NCBI RefSeq assembly: GCF_900102425.1 | Contig: NZ_FNBT01000002.1 | Location: 62,001 to 126,000, forward strand | Origin: Blastococcus aurantiacus | Lineage (GTDB): Bacteria; Actinomycetota; Actinomycetes; Mycobacteriales; Geodermatophilaceae | DNA length: 64,000 nt | Reading direction: 5' to 3' | Part shown: one piece after another, positions 8,679-18,140 of the stretch | Layout: each line of letters opens with the position of its first letter | Position numbering within the stretch: position 1 is the stretch's first letter | The notes under the pieces: model-generated | Database searches by the model: none | The model's input: only the letters and a program-made list of their open reading frames with translations | What the model was told of the DNA's origin: nothing | Translations under genes and position numbers: made by a program

Positions 8679-9173
8679 ATGACCGACAGCAGCACCGACA
8701 CGGCACCCGTCCGCCTCACCCCCGGCGAGCCCGCGCCGGAGTTCACGCTGCCCGACGCCGACGGCACCCCGGTGTCGCTGTCGTCCTACCGCGGCCGGCG
8801 GGTGATCGTGTACTGCTACCCGGCGGCACTGACCCCGGGCTGCACCACGCAGGCCGTCGACTTCACCGCCGCCGCCGGTGACCTCGCCGAGGCGGGGCTG
8901 GACATCATCGGCGTGTCCCCCGATCCCGTCGAGAAGCTGCAGCGCTTCAAGGAGAAGGAGGACATCCGCATCACCCTGGTCTCCGACCCGGACAAGGAGG
9001 TGCTCTCCTCCTACGGCGCGTACGGGCCGAAGAAGCTCTACGGCAAGCAGGTCGTCGGGGTCATCCGCTCCACGTTCGTCATCGACGCCGAGGGCCGGGT
9101 AGAGAAGGCCGCCTACAACGTCAAGGCCACCGGGCACGTCGCGAAGCTGCGCCGCGACCTCGGCCTCGACTGA
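8679..9173 (+). CDS. bcp: Peroxiredoxin, Bcp type
   Basis: 164 aa. A thiol peroxidase of the Bcp/PrxQ group that reduces hydrogen peroxide and organic hydroperoxides. The peroxidatic Cys55 sits in LTPGCTTQA. The position five residues later, where E. coli Bcp has its resolving Cys, is Val, so this is either a 1-Cys enzyme or one resolving elsewhere (Cys46 is another candidate). The ATG at 8679 gives the full N-terminal strand, with AGGAGG at 8661-8666 upstream at a longish 12-nt spacing. An ATG at 8671 is out of frame. Confidence 0.9.
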   Translation: MTDSSTDTAPVRLTPGEPAPEFTLPDADGTPVSLSSYRGRRVIVYCYPAALTPGCTTQAVDFTAAAGDLAEAGLDIIGVSPDPVEKLQRFKEKEDIRITLVSDPDKEVLSSYGAYGPKKLYGKQVVGVIRSTFVIDAEGRVEKAAYNVKATGHVAKLRRDLGLD

Positions 9174-9187
9174 GCCGCACCCCGACG

Positions 9188-9778
9188 TCAGCGCTGGTCG
9201 AACCGGAGGACGCTGGTGACGAGTGCGTCCATGACCGTGGTGGCCGTCTTGAGGTCGGGTGTCCGGGCGGCCAGCACGTCGGAGTAGAGGAACGACTCCC
9301 CGAGCCGGACGACGGCGAGGGCCAGCAGCGGGACGGGCATCAGCGGCGCGAACGCGTGCTCGTCGACGTCCCGCTGGAACAGCGAGGCATAGGCCTCCAC
9401 CATCCGCGGGTGCACCAGTCCCTCCGGATCGGTGAGCACCCGGATGGCCATCGCGGGCTCCTCGTCGAGCAGCCGCTGCAGCGCCGGAGCGGTCCCGAGG
9501 GCGAAGCGGAACTCCTCGCTCACCGACAGGCAGCGCAGCCGACCGCGCGGCTCCGCACCCGCCGGCCGTTCGTCGTGCTCGCGCTGGATCCTGGCCAGGG
9601 TGCGGGCACCGAGGTGGGCCAGGGCGTCGCCGAGGATCGCGTCCCGGTTGCCCGCCCGGCGGAACAGCGTCGCCCGGGAGATCCCCAGCTCGGCGGCCAG
9701 CGTTCCGGTGTCCAGCCGCCGGCCCTGCAGGAGCATCCCCGCTGCCGTGCGCACGATCTCCTCGCGAGGCCCCGTCAC
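9188..9778 (-). CDS. QsdR family transcriptional regulator
   Basis: 196 aa, TetR-like fold. The N-terminal HTH reads TGTLAAELGISRATLFRRAGNRDAILGDAL. The C-terminal domain includes FRFALGTAPALQRLLDEEPAMAIRVLTDPEGLVHPRMVEAYASLF, which fits the QsdR group named after the repressor of the Rhodococcus qsdA lactonase gene. It lies downstream of a secreted esterase gene on the same strand but is separated by a strong terminator, so it is probably transcribed on its own. Confidence 0.8.
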   Translation of the reverse strand: MTGPREEIVRTAAGMLLQGRRLDTGTLAAELGISRATLFRRAGNRDAILGDALAHLGARTLARIQREHDERPAGAEPRGRLRCLSVSEEFRFALGTAPALQRLLDEEPAMAIRVLTDPEGLVHPRMVEAYASLFQRDVDEHAFAPLMPVPLLALAVVRLGESFLYSDVLAARTPDLKTATTVMDALVTSVLRFDQR

Positions 9779-9797
9779 GCTCGCAGCGTAGGACAGC

Positions 9798-9832
9798 GGG
9801 GGCGGGCTCCGAAGCGCTCGGAGCCCGCCCCC
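9798..9832 (-). terminator. Rho-independent terminator of the polyester hydrolase gene
   Basis: A perfect 15-bp stem, GGGGGCGGGCTCCGA against its complement with a 5-nt loop, lies 15 bp after the esterase stop (9847) and before the QsdR start. It has no long T-run, as is common in high-GC actinobacteria. Confidence 0.8.
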
Positions 9833-9846
9833 TCAGTCCGACCGGC

Positions 9847-10722
9847 TCACATGGGGCAGGTGGCCCGGTAGTCCGAGACCGACCCGAAGCTCGAGACCGA
9901 CGGGCCCGGGCAGAGGAACGGGGTGTACCGGGTGTCGTCGTCCACGAAGCGCTTCAGCCACGCGATGGAGCTCGACGCGATGTCGGTGTTCGGGCTGTTC
10001 GGCGCGAAGTGGCTCGCGTTGTTCAGCTCGAGGTAGGCCCGCTCCGGCGCGTTGGTCAGGCTGTTGTAGAACGGGATGGAGTGGCTGCTGACGGAAGCCA
10101 CGCTGTCGTTCTCCGCACCGATCACGAGGGTGGGCGTGCGGACCTCCGGCCAGGTCTTGTCGGTGTTCCAGCCGGTCAGCGGGATGGCCGCCTGCAGTGA
10201 GGGCCGGTCCTTGGCCGCCTCGAGCGCGCCACCGCCGCCCATGGAGTGACCCATCACCGCCAGCCGGCTCGCGTCCACCCGGGAGCGGACCGCGCTGGAG
10301 CCGGTGAGGTAGTCCAGCGCGGCCAGCAGCTGGTCACCGCGGGAGGCCGGCTGGTCGTAGCGCGAGTTGGTGTTGAAGGTGATGACGACGAAGCCCTGGG
10401 AGGCGATCCGCGGGCCCAGCCAGGCGATGGTCGACTCCGACGCGGTGTAGCCGGGCGAGATCGCCACCCCGCCGAACGTGCCCGCCGTCGTGGTCGTCGG
10501 GTAGTAGATGGTCGCCGACCCGAAGCCGGGCGTGGACAGGTTGGAGACCGCCGTCGAGGAGACGGCGAACGGGCCGCGCTCGGCGGAGATGCTGGCCTGG
10601 GTCGGTGCGGGGCCCCGCCACCAGGACGGGTCGGCGGAGGCAGGGATCGACAGGGCGACGACCGTCGCCAGTGCGAGGGCGAGAGCCGCGAGGGCGCGCG
10701 CCAGCAGGCGTGGAGTGGGCAC
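9847..10722 (-). CDS. Secreted polyester hydrolase / cutinase, PET-hydrolase-like (type I)
   Basis: 291 aa from a GTG at 10722 with GGAAAGG six bases upstream. A Sec signal peptide covers residues 1-30 (basic start, Ala/Leu core, PASA cleavage site). The mature alpha/beta hydrolase matches the bacterial cutinase family that includes LCC, TfCut2 and PETase. Nucleophile Ser160 is in GHSMGGGG, Asp206 in GAENDS and His238 in ASHFAPN. Tyr92 (SPGYTA) and Trp185 (LTGWNTDK) fit the aromatic subsites. The C-terminal disulfide pair Cys271/Cys289 is present. The extra active-site disulfide of Ideonella PETase is absent (Ala203, Ala240), and His159 precedes the Ser, as in type I thermophilic cutinases. 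Polyester hydrolysis is inferred from family, not shown. Confidence 0.88.
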   Translation of the reverse strand: MPTPRLLARALAALALALATVVALSIPASADPSWWRGPAPTQASISAERGPFAVSSTAVSNLSTPGFGSATIYYPTTTTAGTFGGVAISPGYTASESTIAWLGPRIASQGFVVITFNTNSRYDQPASRGDQLLAALDYLTGSSAVRSRVDASRLAVMGHSMGGGGALEAAKDRPSLQAAIPLTGWNTDKTWPEVRTPTLVIGAENDSVASVSSHSIPFYNSLTNAPERAYLELNNASHFAPNSPNTDIASSSIAWLKRFVDDDTRYTPFLCPGPSVSSFGSVSDYRATCPM

Positions 10723-10802
10723 GGTGGACCTTTCCGGGGAGTGCCGCGACCGACGGGCAGCGGCGACCGAGGGAGGGATGCGCCGACGCACCGGGCCCGG
10801 TA

Positions 10803-10818
10803 TGTGATGCACATCACC
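10803..10818. promoter_or_regulatory. CRP/GlxR-type cAMP-receptor site upstream of the polyester hydrolase
   Basis: TGTGATGCACATCACC matches the CRP consensus TGTGA-N6-TCACA at nine of ten positions. It sits 80 bp upstream of the esterase GTG on the far side of its leader. CRP-family proteins control carbon-source genes in actinobacteria. The site fits cAMP-dependent control of the secreted enzyme, but binding is inferred from the motif only. Confidence 0.55.
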
Positions 10819-10946
10819 GTCGACGCCGCGTCAACGTAACGTCACGGATCGCGGCCGCGCAACACTTCCGCCAACTGTTTCAGAACCCGCCGGTCACCGG
10901 CCACCCGGCGGCTCCGGGAGCTGCTGGTGCCGCAGGCCGCCGCCCG

Positions 10947-11570
10947 TCACCGGAACCGCCGGAACACCCTCCGGAGGACACCGCCGCGGCTCCGCTGCTC
11001 CTCCTCCGGCCGCCGCTCGACACCTGGCGGCAGGGGGTGCGGGGCCGACCACGTGCGGCGCGGCTGCTCGGTCAGCCAGCTCTCGTCGAGGCGGACGCCG
11101 GTCAGCCGCTCGAGGAGGACGAAGGAGTTCGCCGTCGTGTCCTCGTCGACGCCGAAGCCCAGTCCGCCCTCCTCGGGCAGCGGATCCCCGGCGGGTTCGT
11201 AGGTGGGGACGACCGGGTCGAACGACCGGACGACGACGCCCTGCCGCGCCACGATGAACCGGAACTTCGCGTTGACGTTGAAGAACACCGACACGGCGAC
11301 CCCCTCGCGCGACAGCGCGGCGAGCTTCTGCTCATCGGACAGGAACCAGCCGTTGGGTTCCGCGACGACGAGCCAGCCCTCGAGCTCCTCGACCTGGACC
11401 GGCCAGTCCCAACCGTCGCCGTCCAGGTCGTCGAAGGCCTGGTCGAACGTCACCAGCCGCTCGCTCTCCCAGTCGAACTCCAGCACGTCCCCGACCTGCT
11501 GCAGGTCCGCACCCCGGAGCAGGGTGACGGTGAGGGCGTCGATCTGCTCGGTCCACTCGTAGCCGCTCAC
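10947..11570 (-). CDS. DUF6461 domain protein
   Basis: 207 aa from a GTG at 11570 that overlaps the LigD-Pol stop (GTGA). The sequence ALTVTLLRGADLQQVGDVL, then GWLVVAEPNGWFLSDEQKLAALSREGVAVSVFFNVNAKFRFIVARQGVVVRSFDP, follows the DUF6461 pattern (a one-domain beta-rich protein of unknown function, widespread in Streptomyces and relatives). The C-terminal 25 residues are Arg-rich. Tight coupling with the polymerase is notable, but no shared role can be derived from sequence. Confidence 0.75.
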   Translation of the reverse strand: MSGYEWTEQIDALTVTLLRGADLQQVGDVLEFDWESERLVTFDQAFDDLDGDGWDWPVQVEELEGWLVVAEPNGWFLSDEQKLAALSREGVAVSVFFNVNAKFRFIVARQGVVVRSFDPVVPTYEPAGDPLPEEGGLGFGVDEDTTANSFVLLERLTGVRLDESWLTEQPRRTWSAPHPLPPGVERRPEEEQRSRGGVLRRVFRRFR

Positions 11571-12514
11571 GCGTCGCCTGCCGCCTCGGCCGCGCGCTTG
11601 CGGCGCTTGCCCTCGTGCATCGCCTGCACCCGGGCGACCGGGATCGTGTGCCCCTGCGCAACCAGATCGGTGGGCAGCGCCTGCGGGTCGGGCAGCGACC
11701 CGGACCACGGATCGGTGTCGCCCAGCAGCCCCGGCGCCGTCGTGACGGTGAAGTCCGCGGGCCGCACCTCCCCGAGCCGGTCCCACGGCACGGGGAAGGA
11801 CACCGGCAGCCCCGGCCGGACGCGCGGGCTGTAGGCGGCGACCACCGTGCCCTGCCCCGACCGCGTGGAGTCGACGAAGACCTTCCCCTCCCGGTCCTCC
11901 TTGAGGTAGGCCGTCGTCGCCACCTCCGGGTCCAGCGCGGCGGTCCGAGCGGCCAATGCCCGGGTGGCGGCGGCGACGTCCTCGAAGGACGAACCGGTCA
12001 GCGGGACGACGACATGCACGCCCTTCGACCCGCTGGTCTTCACCGCACCGGTGAGGCCCGCGTCCTCCAGCGCACGCCGCACCAACCCGGCCACCGCCAC
12101 GACCGCCCTGAAGTCCGCCCCCTCCGGCGGGTCGAGGTCGAGCACCAGGCCGGTGGGCTCGGGCTCGCCCACGCGCAGGAACGGGACGTGGAACTCGACG
12201 GCGCGCTGGTTGGCCAGCCAGATCAGCGTGCGCCGGTCGTCGCAGAGCACCTGGTGCACCTCGCGGTGGGCGCCGGCTGCCCAGACCGGCACGGTGCGCA
12301 CCCACTGCGGCGCGCCCTTGCTCACGTTGCGCTGCATGAACGGCGCCTGCCCGGGCCGGACGCGCATGACCGAGAGCGGGCGCCCGGCCAACCCCGGCAG
12401 CATGCGGTCGGCCACGGCCGAGAGGTAGGTGACCAGGTCGCCCTTGGTCACGCCCAGCCCGTCGCCCAGCGGCGCGTCCAGGCTGCTCAGGGAGACGCCG
12501 TCCAGCTCATCCAT
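11567..12514 (-). CDS. LigD-type primase-polymerase domain protein (NHEJ polymerase, no ligase domain)
   Basis: 315 aa. It matches the LigD polymerase domain (archaeo-eukaryotic primase fold), which in mycobacteria fills gaps and adds ribonucleotides during end joining. Catalytic elements are intact: LVLDLDPPEG supplies the first two Asp residues, KTSGSKGVHVVVPL is the SGSxGxH nucleotide loop, and FVDSTRSGQGTVVAAYSPR is the third motif. There is no ligase or nuclease domain and no Ku gene in the window. ATG 12514 is used; an in-frame GTG nine bases upstream is an alternative. It is coupled to the downstream DUF6461 gene. Confidence 0.9.
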   Translation of the reverse strand: MDELDGVSLSSLDAPLGDGLGVTKGDLVTYLSAVADRMLPGLAGRPLSVMRVRPGQAPFMQRNVSKGAPQWVRTVPVWAAGAHREVHQVLCDDRRTLIWLANQRAVEFHVPFLRVGEPEPTGLVLDLDPPEGADFRAVVAVAGLVRRALEDAGLTGAVKTSGSKGVHVVVPLTGSSFEDVAAATRALAARTAALDPEVATTAYLKEDREGKVFVDSTRSGQGTVVAAYSPRVRPGLPVSFPVPWDRLGEVRPADFTVTTAPGLLGDTDPWSGSLPDPQALPTDLVAQGHTIPVARVQAMHEGKRRKRAAEAAGDA

Positions 12515-12552
12515 GAGCGTCACCGTTCCGCGTCCGCCCCCGTCGAGCAACC

Positions 12553-12610
12553 GGCCCGCCTGCAGGGGCCCGCCGCGAACGTGCGAGTGGCGGGGGCAGG
12601 AGGGTCCTTC
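12553..12610 (-). repeat. 3'-end hairpin repeat, copy 1
   Basis: Reading on the minus strand, two bases after the phosphodiesterase stop, the element begins AAGGACCCTCCTGCCCCCGC. It runs through a CTCGCACGTTCGC centre and closes with GGCGGG and GCAGG complementary arms. Three other copies (16354, 19461 and 49987) share the GGACCCC start, the central CTCGCACGCTC-like loop and the closing arm. All are sense-oriented just after a stop codon. A transcription-terminating or mRNA-stabilising role is likely. Confidence 0.7.
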
Positions 12611-12611
12611 G

Positions 12612-13355
12612 TCAGATCTCGTAGACGCCGGAGGGCTGTACGAGCTCGGTCTCGGAGAACACCGAGCTGGCGGCGAACAGCTGGCCGATGCGGTCGACCC
12701 ACGCGGGGATGTGGGTGAGCAGGAGCCGGCCCACCCCCGCGGCCGCCGCGTGCTCGGCCGCCTGGCGGCCGGTGAGGTGCAGCCCCGGCGGCTGGTCCGG
12801 GTCGTCGTCCGGGTGGGCCGCCTCGGCGAGCAGCACGTCGGCGCCGCGGGCCAGCTCGACGACGCGGTCGCTCGCGCCCGTGTCCCCCGTGTAGACCAGG
12901 GACCGCCCGCCGGCGGTCAGCCGGATGGCGTACGTCTCGACGGGGTGCGCGGTGCGGGCCAGCTCGACCTCGAACGGGCCGATCGTCAGGGCGCCGGGGC
13001 CCACGGGCACGAAGTCGAAGACGTCGGTGAGCCCGTCGCCGTCCATGTCGTAGGCCATCGCCAGCCGTCGCTCGGCACCCACCGGCGCGTACAGGGGGAC
13101 CAGCCGGCCCGGCGAGCGCTTGGAGTACCGGTGCCACACCACGAACGGCGCGACGTCCAGGCAGTGGTCGGCGTGCAGGTGGGAGAGGAAGACGGCGTCG
13201 ACCGAGCCCGGGTCGATGAGCCCCTGCAACGCCCCGAACGCGCCGTTGCCCAGGTCCAGCACCAGCCGGAACCCCTCGTGCTCGACCAGGTAGCTCGACG
13301 CCGGCGACCCCGGGCCGGGGCCGCTGCCCGAGCAGCCCACCACGGTCAGCTTCAT
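12612..13355 (-). CDS. MBL-fold cyclic nucleotide phosphodiesterase, Rv1339-like
   Basis: 247 aa. Metallo-beta-lactamase fold with the metal motif [16 protein letters not shown] (HxHxDH), a GDTGASD loop, and a late His in [11 protein letters not shown]. The protein starts [24 protein letters not shown], which is typical of the Rv1339 group. Rv1339 of M. tuberculosis is reported as an atypical cAMP phosphodiesterase, so cAMP hydrolysis is a fair inference here. Its ATG overlaps the murI stop (ATGA), the same coupling as in mycobacteria. The nearby CRP-type site gives a possible link to cAMP signalling. Confidence 0.85.
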   Translation of the reverse strand: MKLTVVGCSGSGPGPGSPASSYLVEHEGFRLVLDLGNGAFGALQGLIDPGSVDAVFLSHLHADHCLDVAPFVVWHRYSKRSPGRLVPLYAPVGAERRLAMAYDMDGDGLTDVFDFVPVGPGALTIGPFEVELARTAHPVETYAIRLTAGGRSLVYTGDTGASDRVVELARGADVLLAEAAHPDDDPDQPPGLHLTGRQAAEHAAAAGVGRLLLTHIPAWVDRIGQLFAASSVFSETELVQPSGVYEI

Positions 13356-14176
13356 GCCGCCCCCACCGCGCCGGCGCGCAGCACCGAGCCGATCTCGGGA
13401 CCGAGGAAGCGGCGGCCCAGCCGCGCAAAGGGCTCCGGATCGCCGGTGGCGAGGAAGGCGTGCTGCGGCGGCGCCGCGTCCTCGCGCAGCATCCCGCTGC
13501 TCGTCAGCACCCGGTAGACGTCCTTGGCGGTCTCTTCCGCGCTGGACACCAGGGTGACGTCGTCCCCGAGCACCAGCGAGAGGACGCCGGTCAGCAGCGG
13601 GTAGTGCGTGCACCCGAGGACGACGGTGTCGACACCGGCGGCCAGCAGCGGGTCGAGGTACGACTGCGCCAGCCCCAGCAGCTGCCGGCCGCTGGTGACC
13701 CCGCGCTCGACGAAGTCGACGAAGCTCGGGCAGGCGGCGCTGGTGACGCTGAGCCCGGGCACCGCGGCGAAGGCGTCCTCGTACGCGCCGCTGGTGATGG
13801 TGGCCTGCGTGCCGATGACGCCGATCCGCCCGCTGCGGGTGGCGGCGGTGGCCCGGCGCACGGCGGGGAGCACGACCTCGACGACGGGGACGTCGTACCG
13901 CTCCCGGGCGTCGCGCAACGAGGCGGCGCTGGCCGAGTTGCAGGCCACGACCAGCATCTTGACGCCGTCGGCCACCAGGCCGTCCATCACGGCCAGGGAG
14001 TGGCGGCGGACCTCGGCGATCGGCAGCGGCCCGTAGGGGCCGTTGGCGGTGTCCCCGATGTAGCGGATCGCCTCGCCCGGCAACTGGTCCAGCACCGCCC
14101 GGGCGACGGTGAGCCCACCGACGCCCGAGTCGAAGATGCCGATCGGTGCGTCCGCACCCGGCTGCGTCGTCCCCAT
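13352..14176 (-). CDS. murI: Glutamate racemase
   Basis: 274 aa. Converts L- to D-glutamate for peptidoglycan. The two catalytic cysteines are visible in [12 protein letters not shown] and LGCTHYPLL. The N-terminal [13 protein letters not shown] and [11 protein letters not shown] stretches give the substrate site. Length is normal. It is coupled downstream to the Rv1339-like gene and lies in the conserved clpS-mec-cysO-cysM-murI block. Confidence 0.96.
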   Translation of the reverse strand: MGTTQPGADAPIGIFDSGVGGLTVARAVLDQLPGEAIRYIGDTANGPYGPLPIAEVRRHSLAVMDGLVADGVKMLVVACNSASAASLRDARERYDVPVVEVVLPAVRRATAATRSGRIGVIGTQATITSGAYEDAFAAVPGLSVTSAACPSFVDFVERGVTSGRQLLGLAQSYLDPLLAAGVDTVVLGCTHYPLLTGVLSLVLGDDVTLVSSAEETAKDVYRVLTSSGMLREDAAPPQHAFLATGDPEPFARLGRRFLGPEIGSVLRAGAVGAA

Positions 14177-14189
14177 GTCGCCGGTCAGG

Positions 14190-14930
14190 CTAGCCGTCCG
14201 TCCCGTCCGCTGCCCGCACGGCGGCGAGGACGGCGGTGGCGGCCCGGACCAACGCGGCGTTGTCCGGGGCCGGCGACCCGTCGGGCAGGTGCAGGACGTC
14301 CTCCAGCCCGATGCGGGTGTCCAGCCCGCGGCGGATGGCCAGCGCGAGGGCGGGCCAGCAGCTGGTGCCCTCGCCGTGCAGGAGCACCGGCGGCCCGTCG
14401 CCGACGGCGGCCAGCAGCCGCTCGGCCTCCGCCTCCGTGCCGGCCTGGTCCAGGCCGTCGGGCAGCTCCAGCAGCACGCGCAGGCACCGGTCGCGGTGCG
14501 GCGACGCCTGCCAGGCGGCCACCCCCGCCAGGTGCCACAGGCCCGCCTCCACCTGGACGCCGCGGTCGAGCAGCGCAGCGGCGACGTCGTCGGCGCCGTC
14601 CTCGTGCCAGTTCACCGAGGCGAAGTCCGGCAGGACGGTCCAGGCACCGACGGCGGCGACCCGCTGGGCCGCGTCGGGCAGCGCCCAGGCGCCGGTGGTC
14701 ACGCCGACCGGCACGCCGGGCACGGCCGCCCGGACCGCGGAGACCACCGCCGCCACGTCGGCGGCCTGCAGGGAGTCGGCTCCGGCGGCGTCCTTGGGAT
14801 GGAGGTGCAGCGCTCCGGCGCCGGCGGCGGCGACCGCCGCGGCCTCCCGGGCGACCTCCTCGGGAGTGCACGGCAGGGCCGGGTGGTCACCCGGGCGGCG
14901 GGGACCGTTGGGGCAGGCCTTGATCAGCAC
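14190..14930 (-). CDS. BKACE family beta-keto acid cleavage enzyme (DUF849)
   Basis: 246 aa. BKACE enzymes condense a beta-keto acid with acetyl-CoA and cleave it, as in lysine fermentation by 3-keto-5-aminohexanoate cleavage enzyme. The start [11 protein letters not shown], the metal-binding HLHPKDAAG (His-x-His), [11 protein letters not shown], and the C-terminal [14 protein letters not shown] match the fold. The second half of the usual HxHxR motif is HLHPK, so substrate preference is open. It occupies the place where M. tuberculosis has a rhomboid gene (Rv1337), between cysM and murI. Confidence 0.8.
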   Translation of the reverse strand: MLIKACPNGPRRPGDHPALPCTPEEVAREAAAVAAAGAGALHLHPKDAAGADSLQAADVAAVVSAVRAAVPGVPVGVTTGAWALPDAAQRVAAVGAWTVLPDFASVNWHEDGADDVAAALLDRGVQVEAGLWHLAGVAAWQASPHRDRCLRVLLELPDGLDQAGTEAEAERLLAAVGDGPPVLLHGEGTSCWPALALAIRRGLDTRIGLEDVLHLPDGSPAPDNAALVRAATAVLAAVRAADGTDG

Positions 14931-14961
14931 TCCCGCACCCTGTCAGGTCACACCGACAGGA

Positions 14962-16257
<1,296 letters not shown>

Positions 16258-16353
16258 TCAGCTGTCGTGGGGTCGCTGCCGCGTCGGGCAGCGGGTGGTG
16301 CGTCTAGGTGGGCGAACGCCCGGCCGCCGCGCGGGATTCCGGGCAGCGGCGAT

Positions 16354-16408
16354 GGCCCTCCGGCAGGGCCCGCCGCGAGCGTGGGAGCGGCGGGGAGCAG
16401 GAGGGGCC
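16354..16408 (-). repeat. 3'-end hairpin repeat, copy 2
   Basis: It lies 4 bp after the mec stop in sense orientation. Outer arms GGCCCCTCC and GGAGGGCC flank an inner perfect stem CCCGCCGC/GCGGCGGG with loop TCCCACGCTC. It is the same architecture as copies at 12553, 19461 and 49987. The rest of the mec-cysO gap (16236-16353 and 16409-16412) shows nothing gene-like. Confidence 0.65.
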
Positions 16409-16412
16409 GTGT

Positions 16413-16898
16413 TCAGTCGTAGACGACGGTGGTCGGCGAGTGGCCGAAGAGGTAGGACTCGACGATCTCGACCTCCTCCTCGCTCACCTCGCCGTCGACG
16501 ATCCGGTAGCTGCGGAACTCGACGTCGTCGCCGGCCAGCCCCGTCCGCTCCGCGTGGTGCCGGGTGGAGACCAGCACGTAGTGGGTGCGGGGGTCGGCGG
16601 CCGGACCGGACGCGTAGCCGACGTCGGTGCGCGACGGGTAGGCCTCGGTGGCGGTGTGCGAGTGGTAGACGACGACCGGCCACTCGTCACGGTCGTCCAT
16701 CTCGCGGTACAGCCGCAGCAGGTCGGCGGAGTCGAACTCGTAGAACGTGGGCGACCGCGCGGCGTTCAGCATCGGGATGAAGCGCTCGGGACGCTCGGTC
16801 CCCTCGGGTCCGGCGACGACGCCACAGGCCTCGTCCGGATGGTCCTTCCGGGCGTGGGCCACGATGGCGTCGTAGGTCGCGCGGTCGATGCGCAGCAC
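16413..16898 (-). CDS. mec: JAMM-family CysO-cysteine peptidase
   Basis: 161 aa zinc metallopeptidase of family M67. The JAMM signature is complete: Glu in HPDEACGVVAG, then YHSHTATEAYPSRTDV (HxH, seven residues, SxxD). Mec releases cysteine from the CysO-Cys adduct in the mycobacterial pathway, regenerating the Gly-Gly carrier. Here it may also process the encoded C-terminal Cys of CysO. Spacing to the next gene upstream is only a promoter-sized gap. Confidence 0.93.
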   Translation of the reverse strand: MLRIDRATYDAIVAHARKDHPDEACGVVAGPEGTERPERFIPMLNAARSPTFYEFDSADLLRLYREMDDRDEWPVVVYHSHTATEAYPSRTDVGYASGPAADPRTHYVLVSTRHHAERTGLAGDDVEFRSYRIVDGEVSEEEVEIVESYLFGHSPTTVVYD

Positions 16899-16995
16899 AC
16901 CGGCAGTCTAGGCGTCCGCCGTTCCGGTCCCGGGACAGGGCCGGGAAGGGTGGCCTCGGCAACCATCGGCGGGCCAACCGATACGGTCTCGATCC

Positions 16996-17349
16996 GTGTG
17001 GGACGAAGCTCTGCTGATCGCCGGCGTCGTGCTGTTCCCGCTGCCCGCACTCGTCCTCGGCGCCCGGGGCCTGTTCCGGCACCGCGGCTACGTCACCGGC
17101 GATCCGAACGACCGCGCCTCCGTCGTCGTCATGGTGACGCTGCGGATGCTCGTCCTGCTGCTCGTCCTGGCGCTGTCGGGCATCACGCTGATCTCGTGCA
17201 TCGGGGCCTGGATCAAGGACGTCGAGCTGCACGGCCTGGTCTACGTGTTCTTCACCCTCGACCTGCTGCTGACGGCGCTGGTGCTGCTCACCTTCGGCCG
17301 GAGCGAGAAGCGACCAGCGCGTCGACGAGCGAGCCCTGCACGGCGGTGA
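16996..17349 (+). CDS. Small polytopic membrane protein (hypothetical)
   Basis: 117 aa from a GTG at 16996. Three hydrophobic segments are clear: residues 5-24, about 46-70 (MLVLLLVLALSGITLISC) and 80-99 ([20 protein letters not shown]). A basic C-terminal tail follows. The last 62 bp overlap the 3' end of the convergent DUF2017 gene. No family recognised. Hydrophobicity pattern and codon bias both favour it being real, but the overlap lowers confidence in the final residues. Confidence 0.65.
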   Translation: MWDEALLIAGVVLFPLPALVLGARGLFRHRGYVTGDPNDRASVVVMVTLRMLVLLLVLALSGITLISCIGAWIKDVELHGLVYVFFTLDLLLTALVLLTFGRSEKRPARRRASPARR

Positions 17350-17788
17350 GCCAGTAGTAGACGGCCAGCTGCTGGTCCTCCTCGCCGGCGACCTCCTCCG
17401 GCGGCTCGGTCTCCTCGCTGATGTCGAGCCGGGTGCCCAGGGCCAGGCGCAGGTCGTTGCTGGTCCGCAGCCAGGCACCGGCCTGGTCGGCGTCCAGGCG
17501 CACCTCACCGCCCTCGGCGGGCAGCGAGGCGCGCACCATGGCCAGGTCGTCGCCCTTCGCGCTGCGCAGCGAGGACTCGGTCAGTTCGCGGTAGTCCGCG
17601 GCCAGTTCCGGGTCGGAGCGGTGGCCGTCGGGGAACAGCCGGCCCAGCACCGGGTCGTCGCCGACGTCGTCGAGGTCGGCGGTGAGCAGCTGCTCCAGCT
17701 GGTCGAGCAGCAGCCCGAGGATGCCCGCCTCGGCCCGCTCCAGGCGAGCGACCAGCTCGCCGCTGCGCGCGGCCCTGAAGGGCTTCAT
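17288..17788 (-). CDS. DUF2017 domain protein (Rv1332-like)
   Basis: 166 aa, helical and acidic. [35 protein letters not shown] opens the DUF2017 domain, and the C-terminal half ends [16 protein letters not shown]. The family sits next to clpS in many actinobacteria (Rv1331-Rv1332), and its start overlaps the clpS stop (ATGA), showing coupling. It has been called a transcriptional regulator in some annotations, but no DNA-binding motif is evident to me. The 3' end overlaps a convergent membrane gene by 62 bp. Confidence 0.85.
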   Translation of the reverse strand: MKPFRAARSGELVARLERAEAGILGLLLDQLEQLLTADLDDVGDDPVLGRLFPDGHRSDPELAADYRELTESSLRSAKGDDLAMVRASLPAEGGEVRLDADQAGAWLRTSNDLRLALGTRLDISEETEPPEEVAGEEDQQLAVYYWLTAVQGSLVDALVASRSGRR

Positions 17789-18081
17789 GTGTCCCTCTGG
17801 TAGCTGGCCCACAGGCCGTAGGCGTGCAGCCGGCTGGTGTCGTGCTCCATGCGCTCGCGCGGGCCGGAGCTCACGACCGCCTTGCCGTCGTGGTGCACCT
17901 GCAGCATCAGTGCCGTTGCGGTGGCCTCGTCGTAGCCGAACAGCTCCTGCAGCACGAAGGTCACGTAGGTCATGAGGTTGACCGGGTCGTTCCACACGAT
18001 CGTCACCCACGGACGGTCGAGCTCGCTGCGCTCGTCGCTGGTGGTCTCCGGCGTCCACGTCGGAGCGAGAGGTCCGGCCAC
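17785..18081 (-). CDS. clpS: ATP-dependent Clp protease adaptor ClpS
   Basis: 98 aa from a GTG with AAGGTGGAG upstream. ClpS delivers N-degron substrates to ClpAP/ClpCP. The domain is clear in [45 protein letters not shown], which holds the DPVN loop and the hydrophobic pocket for the N-terminal residue. Coupled to DUF2017. Divergent from pncB, as in mycobacteria. Confidence 0.95.
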   Translation of the reverse strand: MAGPLAPTWTPETTSDERSELDRPWVTIVWNDPVNLMTYVTFVLQELFGYDEATATALMLQVHHDGKAVVSSGPRERMEHDTSRLHAYGLWASYQRDT

Positions 18082-18140
18082 GGCTCCACCTTAGGACGCC
18101 GATCTGCCCCGGAGCCGGGGCCCGCCTACGCTCCCCGATC

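Noticed and set aside
12514-12550. Longer N-terminus for the LigD-Pol protein
   Set aside because: The extra 12 codons are low in similarity to the family and lack a ribosome-binding site; ATG at 12514 or GTG at 12523 is better.
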